Part shown: in pieces, positions 7,019-12,544 of the stretch | Layout: the number at the start of each line of letters is the position of its first letter | Position numbering within the stretch: position 1 is the stretch's first letter | Origin: an uncultured Lachnospiraceae bacterium | GTDB taxonomy: Bacteria > Bacillota > Clostridia > Lachnospirales > Lachnospiraceae | Reading direction: 5' to 3' | NCBI GenBank assembly: GCA_947628025.1 | Contig: CANQYH010000048.1 | Coordinates: 1 to 14,731, forward strand | DNA: 14,731 bases | Made by a program: the position numbers and the translations under genes | The notes under the pieces: model-generated | Databases searched by the model: none | Told to the model about the DNA's origin: nothing | Seen by the model: the letters and a program-made list of their open reading frames with translations, nothing else

Positions 7019-7996
7019 TTATTTGACCAGGTATATATCTGCCAGGCCATAACAGCCGGTATTTCCTGCCTGATCTTTCCAAGCCGCAATCTTCACCGAC
7101 TGCGTATTATAGATCGGAATACTGATTTTCTCAACAGGCATCTCTCCATACAGATCAAAGCCATCCGCCAGTTCATAGGTGCCGTCGCTCGACATATAAT
7201 AAACTTCCAGACGCACCCGACTGCCATCTGCATTATCCACATGGCCTAACGTAAATTCCAGGGAAGAATAGTTTTCATCACATTCAATATATATTCCGCA
7301 ATCACTATAATTACGGCAATTCATCACAAGCCCATTCTTATACGTTTTTCCTCTCATCGAAAACGTGCCACTTTCTCCTCCATTATAGACGGCGAATCTC
7401 CAACCATCATGCATATAGCCGTCCGTGCACACATTTAGCCTTTCCAGCGTCGGATCCCCGTAGCTCAGTTTTCCTCCCGACACGGACAGTTCCTCCGGCA
7501 GGAACAGATTCAGCAGTTCTTCCCGGTAATACGTATGTCCGTCGATCTTCGCCACGTAATCCTTCAGCGTCGTGTCGAGCTCCTCTCCCTCGATCAGCAG
7601 ATCCGGCGTGCTGAACTGAACCGTATTGGCCGGTTTGCTGTCCTGAGACGATTTACCGGCATCCGCAGCCTGCGCGTACAGCTGGCCGATGAAAGACGCC
7701 GCGTCGTCCACGGAAATCTTGTCCTGGACCCAGACGCCGGACTGATCCGTAAAGTACCATTTCCCGTCGGACGGATCCTGGAACCACCCTTTCTTCATCA
7801 GGCCGTCCCCGCCCATATAGTACCACTTGCCGTCGGTGTCCTGGAGCCAGGAGGAGACCATGTAGGTCCCGTCGTCCTTGACATACTTCCAGTCGTTCGC
7901 GCCCGCCATCTCCCAGCGAGCCGCCATCGCGCTCATCGTGCAGCCGCAGGAAATCGCCGCCGCCATTGCCACTACCGCCATTTTCTTTCCTCTCAT
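7019..7996 (-). CDS. Secreted cell-wall-binding-repeat protein with NPCBM-like domain
   Basis: The ATG at 7996 is preceded by AAAGGAG (8009-8003) with 6 bases spacing and opens directly into a signal peptide (MRGKKMAVVAMAAA...AMA|ARW). This gives 325 residues; an in-frame ATG at 8059 would put 21 residues before the signal and is rejected. Residues about 34-92 are choline/cell-wall-binding-type repeats rich in Trp, Tyr and Gly (WLQDTDGKWYYMGGDGLMKKGW, DGKWYFTDQSGVW). A linker follows, then a beta-rich domain (about 212-325) resembling NPCBM (GKTYKNGLVMNCRNY, NTQSVKIAAW). It would be exported and held non-covalently on the wall. A Cys pair in the signal region (SCGC) is a poor lipobox. It is monocistronic or loosely linked to the operon to its left, whose proteins share the C-terminal fold. 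Confidence 0.82.
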   Translation of the reverse strand: MRGKKMAVVAMAAAISCGCTMSAMAARWEMAGANDWKYVKDDGTYMVSSWLQDTDGKWYYMGGDGLMKKGWFQDPSDGKWYFTDQSGVWVQDKISVDDAASFIGQLYAQAADAGKSSQDSKPANTVQFSTPDLLIEGEELDTTLKDYVAKIDGHTYYREELLNLFLPEELSVSGGKLSYGDPTLERLNVCTDGYMHDGWRFAVYNGGESGTFSMRGKTYKNGLVMNCRNYSDCGIYIECDENYSSLEFTLGHVDNADGSRVRLEVYYMSSDGTYELADGFDLYGEMPVEKISIPIYNTQSVKIAAWKDQAGNTGCYGLADIYLVK

Positions 7997-8051
7997 ACAA
8001 TACTCCTTTCTCTGGCAGGAGCTCTCCGCCCCGCCATTCCATGTGATTTTG

Positions 8052-8095
8052 GAAATCAAAAAGCAGGGTGCTCCGCTTTACACTTCACACCCTGC
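8052..8095 (-). terminator. Terminator-like hairpin in the leader of the cell-wall-binding gene (possible attenuator)
   Basis: On the minus strand GCAGGGTG (8095-8088) pairs with CACCCTGC (8070-8063) over 8 bases with a 17-base loop. It is followed at once by TTTTTGATTTCC. It has the form of an intrinsic terminator but lies about 56 bases upstream of the ATG at 7996 and faces the same way. Either it attenuates that gene or it ends a very short upstream transcript. Confidence 0.6.
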
Positions 8096-8101
8096 CGTAA
8101 T

Positions 8102-8131
8102 ATTCTAACGTCAAACAGCAGTCCAACACAA
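8102..8131 (-). promoter_or_regulatory. Possible promoter for the cell-wall-binding gene
   Basis: TAGAAT (8107-8102) matches the -10 consensus at five of six positions. TTGTGT (8131-8126) lies 18 bases upstream as a poor -35. If used, transcription would start near 8095, at the very base of the terminator-like hairpin. Confidence 0.35.
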
Positions 8132-8157
8132 AATAAACTCCCAGCCCTATTTACGTC

Positions 8158-8186
8158 TTGCACAAACGCCAAACATGACGTATAAT
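8158..8186 (+). promoter_or_regulatory. Promoter for a small structured RNA
   Basis: TTGCAC (8158-8163) and a consensus TATAAT (8181-8186) are 17 bases apart. Transcription would start at 8191-8193, right at the first base of the outer stem of the RNA described next. TACGTC (8152-8157) and GACGTA (8178-8183) form an inverted repeat across the promoter, a possible operator. Confidence 0.65.
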
Positions 8187-8191
8187 AAAAG

Positions 8192-8290
8192 GGCATAGCA
8201 GTGGATTCGCCATGGTGAAGAGTGTTCGCCAAAACACTTTTCACACCTGTGTGCGTGCATCACCACGCACACAGGTGCTATGCTTTTTGA
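8192..8290 (+). ncRNA. Candidate small structured RNA (about 100 nt), family not recognised
   Basis: Directly after the promoter, GCATAGCA (8193-8200) pairs with TGCTATGC (8276-8283) and closes the molecule. Inside are a small TGG/CCA hairpin (8202-8212), a 12-pair hairpin (8215-8226 with 8233-8244, one G-U, six-base loop CGCCAA), and a perfect 12-pair hairpin (8246-8257 with 8264-8275, loop CATCAC). The result is a cloverleaf-like four-way junction ending in TTTTTGATTT. TTCGCCA occurs twice, in the loop side of the first hairpin and at the apex of the second. No open frame with a ribosome site fits. I do not recognise it as SRP, 6S, tmRNA, RNase P or a common riboswitch. The near-symmetry means the opposite strand folds too, but the promoter favours plus. 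Confidence 0.6.
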
Positions 8291-8294
8291 TTTC
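8245..8294 (+). terminator. Intrinsic terminator of the small RNA
   Basis: ACCTGTGTGCGTG pairs with CACGCACACAGGT over 13 bases with a six-base loop. After the closing strand of the outer stem comes TTTTTGATTTC (8284-8294). Together these make a strong terminator on the plus strand. Confidence 0.7.
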
Positions 8295-8505
8295 TATTCC
8301 TTATCTTACCATATGCGGGATGATTATTCAATCATTTATTCCAATTTTTTAGGTCAAACTTATATATTTTAATTCCTTAAAATGATCTCGTTTATTCTCC
8401 GGGGCGCGGCATACGATCCTGCGCGGATGAATTGTCCGTTCAGCATACAGAGCAGAACGGTTTTTTTCGCGTAACATAAAAGTCAACAAATCGGTCATGC
8501 GTATC
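8295..8505. other. Intergenic region upstream of the three-gene operon
   Basis: No gene is visible in these 211 bases. The first part (8295-8390) is very AT-rich and holds a short palindrome, ATGATT-ATTC-AATCAT (8320-8335). The part from 8398 to 8467 is GC-richer and contains two successive hairpins. The first is imperfect (TCCG...CGGA around 8398-8428) and the second is the terminator at 8436-8467. This could be the end of another short transcript, but I see no clear promoter for one. Confidence 0.4.
8436..8467 (+). terminator. Intrinsic terminator upstream of the three-gene operon
   Basis: CCGTTC (8436-8441) pairs with GAACGG (8455-8460), with two more GC pairs inside after one mismatch, followed by seven T residues (8461-8467). 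It would insulate the operon from read-through from the left, including from the small RNA. Confidence 0.6.
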
Positions 8506-8534
8506 TTGACAAAATGGCGGCCAGCTTGTACAAT
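8506..8534 (+). promoter_or_regulatory. Sigma-A promoter of the sce7726-sce7725-RES operon
   Basis: TTGACA (8506-8511) and TACAAT (8529-8534) are exactly 17 bases apart, giving a start near 8541. The promoter overlaps the 5' part of a longer open frame (from ATG 8514), which proves that this ATG cannot be the start. GTCAA (8482-8486) and TTGAC (8506-8510) form an inverted repeat touching the -35 box, and TGACGTAT at 8545-8552 repeats a word found at the small-RNA promoter (8176-8183). These are possible regulator sites. Confidence 0.85.
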
Positions 8535-8579
8535 ATAACAAGTGTGACGTATCTTATGGTCGATGCAGGGAGGAATAGA

Positions 8580-9419
8580 GTGGAATTTACAAGCTCAATT
8601 CTTTTAAACAGATTCTTCACTCGAAATACTTTCAAACAGTTATTAAGTGAAAATGAAAATTCTGCTTATTCAGCCGTCATTCGCCGATATATTGCGGATG
8701 ATACATCTATGACCAACGGCGAATGTATCAGCGAAATATATCATTATCTAAAAACCAATTATCAAAATGAGTATTATTATAAAAATACTCTGCTGAACAA
8801 ACTTTTACTTGGCGTTCATAATCCGCGGACTACAACCGCATTAACAGAAGTTCCTGTTGGAAGTTCCAAAGCAGATTTTATCTTAATAAATGGAAAAGCT
8901 GTCGTCTATGAGATTAAAACCGCTTTAGATAATCTTGATAGATTGAATGGTCAAATTAAAGATTACTACAGAGCATTTTCAAGAGTAGTTGTCGTAACAT
9001 CTGAAGAAAAATACGATGAAATCAGCCGAAAACTACACGATTCTCCTGCCGGGATCTGCTTGCTGACCAAAAAAGGAACTTTGAGTACTCGAAAGGAACC
9101 CGTCGAGTATTGTGATGATCTCTCCAATTCTGTAATGTTTAAAATACTGCGCAAAAAGGAATATGAGCATATTTTATTAAAGCTTTTTGGCTTATTGCCG
9201 GATGTATCGCAATTTGAGTACTATAGAGCATGTAAAATCTTATTTGAATCCTTGTCAACAGACGTTGCCTATGATTTGTTTCTCCAAGCGCTGAAACTTC
9301 GAACGAAGATTGATATTGCCGAATATTCAAAGGTTCCATATGAATTGAAATTTTTGGTGTACTTTTCGGATTTTAGCAAAAGTGATTATACTAAATTAGG
9401 CCGCTTTTTATGTTCTTAG
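8580..9419 (+). CDS. sce7726-like protein, probable PD-(D/E)XK nuclease fold
   Basis: The GTG at 8580 is preceded by GGGAGG (8568-8573) with 6 bases spacing and lies downstream of the expected transcription start, giving 279 residues. The core reads LTEVPVGSSKADFILINGKAVVYEIKTALDNL in two adjoining parts, with Glu90, Asp99 and Glu111-x-Lys113 spaced as in PD-(D/E)XK nuclease-fold proteins. It continues into LNGQIKDYYRAFSRVVVV, as in the family NCBI calls sce7726. The surrounding helices have no assigned role. No TM segment or signal is seen, so it is cytoplasmic. It is the first gene of a three-gene operon and is clearly AT-richer than its surroundings. The nuclease fold is a motif-based inference; activity and substrate are unknown. 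Confidence 0.75.
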   Translation: MEFTSSILLNRFFTRNTFKQLLSENENSAYSAVIRRYIADDTSMTNGECISEIYHYLKTNYQNEYYYKNTLLNKLLLGVHNPRTTTALTEVPVGSSKADFILINGKAVVYEIKTALDNLDRLNGQIKDYYRAFSRVVVVTSEEKYDEISRKLHDSPAGICLLTKKGTLSTRKEPVEYCDDLSNSVMFKILRKKEYEHILLKLFGLLPDVSQFEYYRACKILFESLSTDVAYDLFLQALKLRTKIDIAEYSKVPYELKFLVYFSDFSKSDYTKLGRFLCS

Positions 9420-9429
9420 GGAGGTTATT

Positions 9430-10368
9430 ATGTATTTTCCGATTTTGCGTGGACGTCAGTTTGAACTTCTGGCTCTTCGTGAGTGTATTGATCAAAATAT
9501 TTTAAGCGATCAAGTTATCCCTGTTTTGGAACCGGTAAAAGTTTCAACCACATTTGCAAAAACAGTAGATACTTTCTGCAAGGCCGGCAAGTCTATTGCC
9601 ATTATTCGGAATCCGCAAGTGGGTTCATGGCTCAAGGATTGGAATAAGGAAAACAATGCCGGTATCCGAACACAGATCAACGATCAGTTTAATCATACCA
9701 ATGTTATTTCTTCTTTTTATGTTACTTCTAAATTAGATTCAAATATAAAACTTGCCGCCCAAAATGAGATGCCTATAGAATCTTTACTCCTGCTTTGCAC
9801 CAGCCCTGATCATATAAACTTTTATGAAGAAATAATTGGCGATAATATTCCTCTCTATAATCTTATCCCTGATAAAAGCGATTTTAGAAGAAGAATTCGG
9901 CCTAATCGAGTCCTATGTGAGGACCATTTCCCAAAACAAACGAGAAACATTGATTATTCGGAGATTAAAACGGAATTTTTCTCTTCTGATCATCTATATT
10001 ATGCCGATGATGGATATAAAGGTTTTTCAGACTACTCCGTAGTGGGTGGAGAATATAGCGAAACAGGTTTTGCTCCATATGCCGTAGCAATTCATATTGT
10101 GTACTTTGATGAGAAAAAGGTTTTACGTATTGCCCACTTTGTTTCCGATTCCAATGACGATATTTCTGACCCTGCAAGGAAATTTGCTGAAGCTGTGGAG
10201 AAACTTGTCGAATGGAACAAAACCATGAGATTGGATACAGCAGGTATCCGGGAGTTCGAAGCGGCGTACCGGAACCAAACATATCCCGGATTGGGTGTTG
10301 TAAAGAAATATTCGATCATGCACCATCTTGAATTGATGAGTAAGTACTTAGATGGGGTAGAAAAATGA
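9430..10368 (+). CDS. sce7725-like protein (beta-protein-like)
   Basis: The 312-residue product begins MYFPILRGRQFELLALREC, the hallmark start of the family NCBI calls sce7725, and continues with VIPVLEPVK. This resembles the phage-type 'beta protein' family (YxPxLRGRxxExxAL...PxxE), which is predicted to be barrel-like. In Sorangium cellulosum the naming loci for sce7725 and sce7726 are adjacent, matching this order. GGGAGG (9419-9424) begins at the last base of the upstream stop codon, 5 bases before the ATG. Its stop overlaps the next start as ATGA. The biochemical role is not established. From its fixed pairing with sce7726 I infer a partner or specificity subunit. Confidence 0.75.
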   Translation: MYFPILRGRQFELLALRECIDQNILSDQVIPVLEPVKVSTTFAKTVDTFCKAGKSIAIIRNPQVGSWLKDWNKENNAGIRTQINDQFNHTNVISSFYVTSKLDSNIKLAAQNEMPIESLLLLCTSPDHINFYEEIIGDNIPLYNLIPDKSDFRRRIRPNRVLCEDHFPKQTRNIDYSEIKTEFFSSDHLYYADDGYKGFSDYSVVGGEYSETGFAPYAVAIHIVYFDEKKVLRIAHFVSDSNDDISDPARKFAEAVEKLVEWNKTMRLDTAGIREFEAAYRNQTYPGLGVVKKYSIMHHLELMSKYLDGVEK

Positions 10369-11462
10369 TATTTTGTGAGTATTGTTTTAGAGATAAAGAA
10401 CTAGCGTCTATCATAAGCAGCGTATCTGCTGCCAATATTGGGGAATGTCCTGTATGTCACCATCGAAATGCGCATCTGTATGATACGAGGTTTCAAAGCG
10501 ATTTAACGCCTTATTTCGAAGAACTACTTAATATCTACACTCCATCTACAATGCTTCCCGATACTTATCCAAGAGCCGAAACCCGGTCTTTGATCGATGA
10601 CCTCAAAGAGCGCTGGAATATTTTCTCGGATATTTCACGTATACATATTTACGAAATACTGAGAGCGGTTTGTGAGGAATTATATGAGAATTCTCCGGAA
10701 CTGTTTGATGGTATGATAGGTATTTCCGAACTATATGATAATGAATACTTAAAAGATCATGCCTTGCTAAAAAATAATGATTGGGATGCCTTTGTCGCAG
10801 AAATCAAGACAAAAAACAGGTTTCATTCAAAACTGATCAACTTTCATATTTTAAAGAAATACTGCTCATTTATCAGGAAAACATACAAAGCAGGAAGCTT
10901 GTTTTATCGAGCAAGAATATCTGACCAGACAGGATATCCGACAAGTGAAATGTCAGCGCCCCCAGCCGGAAAGAGTTCAGAAGGAAGAGCTAACGCCCGA
11001 GGTATTACGTGCCTTTATTTAGCCAGTGATACCGATACTACTTTGCATGAGGTCCGCGCAGGCGTATTTGATTATGTAAGCGTTGGTACATTTCGATTAA
11101 AGAAAGACATTACGGTGGTTGATCTTCGCGCTATTACAGATATCAGTCCATTTATCGAGGGACTGGAATATTTGGATCACGCAATAAACAAACAACATCT
11201 TGAAAAAATTAACACTGAGATGAGCAAAGCCCTGCGCAGGAGTGACAGCACATTAGATTATGTGCCCACGCAGTATATTGTTGATTTTATCAAAAGCATT
11301 GATCATAATGGCATACAGGAATACGATGGCATTGAGTACAATAGCACAACGAATCCAGGGGGATATAATCTTGCCATCTTCAATCCTGATTTATTTGAAT
11401 GTATCGCAGTTGATGTGTATGATATAGAGAAATTACAGTATACTTCAAGAAAGATCGTATAG
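10365..11462 (+). CDS. RES-domain protein with Cys-rich N-terminal domain (putative NAD-consuming toxin or effector)
   Basis: The 365-residue product opens with a zinc-binding-type pattern, Cys4-x2-Cys7 and Cys28-x2-Cys31, then a helical region (about 45-175) resembling the HEPN/RES N-terminal domain. The RES domain occupies about 178-345. It has FYRAR (Arg182/184), TLHEVRA (Glu229) and YNSTTNPGG (Ser327), the Arg-Glu-Ser triad that names the family. Studied RES toxins of Xre-RES pairs degrade NAD+, so an NAD-directed activity is a fair inference. No Xre-type antitoxin gene is adjacent; the sce7726/sce7725 partners take that place. Its ATG overlaps the upstream stop as ATGA. The 3' end overlaps the convergent TIR-FHA gene by 18 bases. 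AT-rich like its operon. Confidence 0.83.
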   Translation: MIFCEYCFRDKELASIISSVSAANIGECPVCHHRNAHLYDTRFQSDLTPYFEELLNIYTPSTMLPDTYPRAETRSLIDDLKERWNIFSDISRIHIYEILRAVCEELYENSPELFDGMIGISELYDNEYLKDHALLKNNDWDAFVAEIKTKNRFHSKLINFHILKKYCSFIRKTYKAGSLFYRARISDQTGYPTSEMSAPPAGKSSEGRANARGITCLYLASDTDTTLHEVRAGVFDYVSVGTFRLKKDITVVDLRAITDISPFIEGLEYLDHAINKQHLEKINTEMSKALRRSDSTLDYVPTQYIVDFIKSIDHNGIQEYDGIEYNSTTNPGGYNLAIFNPDLFECIAVDVYDIEKLQYTSRKIV

Positions 11463-12455
11463 ATCTTCCTCTCTCCGGATCTCCACGGCCAGATTCAGGC
11501 CGCCGATCCGCAGGACGTCGCCGGCGCGTATCTGCGTTTCTTCGGTTACCGGCTGTCCGTTTAAATACGTCCCGTTCGTGGAACCCAGATCCGAGACCAT
11601 GGCACGTCCGTCTTTCAGGCATACCATACAGTGCCTGCGGGACACGGCCTTTGCTCCGGACAGTACGATCTGGCAGTTTTCTTTCCGGCTCCTCCCGATC
11701 AGGACCGGTTCCTCCTCCGACAGGGCCGCCTGGTATGTTCGGTCCTCGCAGTCCGGATCCGTCAGAATAAACGTATTCTTTCCTGATAAAAGCTCGCCGG
11801 AAAATGCTTCTTCCTCGGTTTCCGACGACAGAACGCAGGAGTATACCGTCTCGCCGTCCTCTTCCTCCCTCTGTACCGTGCGTTCGGATTCGTCTCTTCC
11901 CTCCGTCCGCTCATCCGGATCCTCCTGCTGGCCTTTTCGGATACCGCCCAGCAGGCCCGGCTTTCTTCCCTCTGCCGAACGCCCCGCCACCGCGTCGCCG
12001 AACAGGGAGAACGGACCCTGCCGGCGGCAGTTTTCGAGATTGGCGGCCGTATACAGTTTAGAAAAGCACTCTTCTTCCGACTCGTACTGGTACCACAATA
12101 CCGCCTGCACACGATTATTGCGCAGCGCCATGCCTCCTTCGAGGCTCACATTTTCCAGATAGATCAGCAGGCGGTTTTTGATGCCCACGTCCCTCGACCG
12201 GTTCAATTCGTCCTTACAATTATCGGAGGCCAGATAATTTTTGCTGAGAAACGCCAGAAAATAATAACAGCCGCAAAGACTGGTATCGATATAATCGGCC
12301 CACTCCATCCCGGGAGTGATGCCCTCGTCATACCATATATAGTAATTATCCTCCTGCATCCGGGCGATGATCGGCCACACCCGATCGCTGTCCTTATGCG
12401 CATAGCTGACAAATATGTATGGTTTATTTCCTTTATAAGGGATAGGCCTGTTCAT
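11445..12455 (-). CDS. TIR-FHA fusion protein
   Basis: The 336-residue product has an N-terminal TIR domain (about 12-140): PYIFVSYAHKDSDRVW as strand A, YYIWYDEGITPGMEW as the BB-loop region, and SKNYLASDNCKDELN with Glu83 in the position of the catalytic glutamate of NAD-cleaving TIRs. A charged linker rich in Glu, Arg and Gln (about 150-205) leads to an FHA domain (about 245-325) with Gly-Arg255-Ser, Ser272-Arg-Arg-His275 and Ser-Thr-Asn294-Gly, the phosphothreonine-binding residues. No TM segment. It has its own promoter. Known roles: FHA reads phosphothreonine on proteins, bacterial TIRs cleave NAD+ or make cyclic nucleotide signals. I infer a phosphorylation-gated effector or scaffold. 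The 3' end overlaps the RES gene by 18 bases. The ribosome site (GGAAAGAAG, 12471-12463) is weak. Confidence 0.88.
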   Translation of the reverse strand: MNRPIPYKGNKPYIFVSYAHKDSDRVWPIIARMQEDNYYIWYDEGITPGMEWADYIDTSLCGCYYFLAFLSKNYLASDNCKDELNRSRDVGIKNRLLIYLENVSLEGGMALRNNRVQAVLWYQYESEEECFSKLYTAANLENCRRQGPFSLFGDAVAGRSAEGRKPGLLGGIRKGQQEDPDERTEGRDESERTVQREEEDGETVYSCVLSSETEEEAFSGELLSGKNTFILTDPDCEDRTYQAALSEEEPVLIGRSRKENCQIVLSGAKAVSRRHCMVCLKDGRAMVSDLGSTNGTYLNGQPVTEETQIRAGDVLRIGGLNLAVEIRREEDLYDLS

Positions 12456-12499
12456 GTGTCGACTTCTTTCCGGATGATCCTGTCATTTTTTCTGAAAGA

Positions 12500-12528
12500 A
12501 TTGTATCAAAATCCAGCCGGATTGTAAA
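12500..12528 (-). promoter_or_regulatory. Sigma-A promoter of the TIR-FHA gene
   Basis: On the minus strand TTTACA (12528-12523) and TACAAT (12505-12500) are 17 bases apart. Transcription should start near 12493, giving a leader of about 38 bases before the ATG at 12455. The -35 box lies 17 bases after the PHP gene stop. Confidence 0.78.
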
Positions 12529-12544
12529 TACTAAAGTTTGTTTC

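Larger units (their letters stand above)
8052..8294. repeat. 14-base perfect inverted repeat bounding a 243-base segment
   Basis: GAAATCAAAAAGCA at 8052-8065 is the exact reverse complement of TGCTTTTTGATTTC at 8281-8294. Both copies are the stem base and U-tract of terminator-like hairpins pointing away from each other. No matching target-site duplication is visible outside the ends (left ATTTTG, right TATTCC), so a miniature transposable element is possible but not supported. Confidence 0.7.

Noticed and set aside
7535..8185. Plus-strand open frame of 216 codons opposite the cell-wall-binding gene
   Set aside because: His/Arg/Val-rich shadow that runs on through hairpins and promoters upstream of the real gene.
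8056..8244. 62-codon minus-strand open frame across the intergenic RNA region
   Set aside because: It runs through the small-RNA stems and a terminator, with no ribosome site and no motif.
8052..8294. Miniature transposable element
   Set aside because: There are 14-base inverted ends, but no target-site duplication, and both ends are explained as terminator feet. Kept only as an alternative.
8514..8579. ATG at 8514 as the start of the sce7726-like gene
   Set aside because: It lies between the -35 and -10 boxes of a near-consensus promoter. The GTG at 8580 has GGGAGG six bases upstream.
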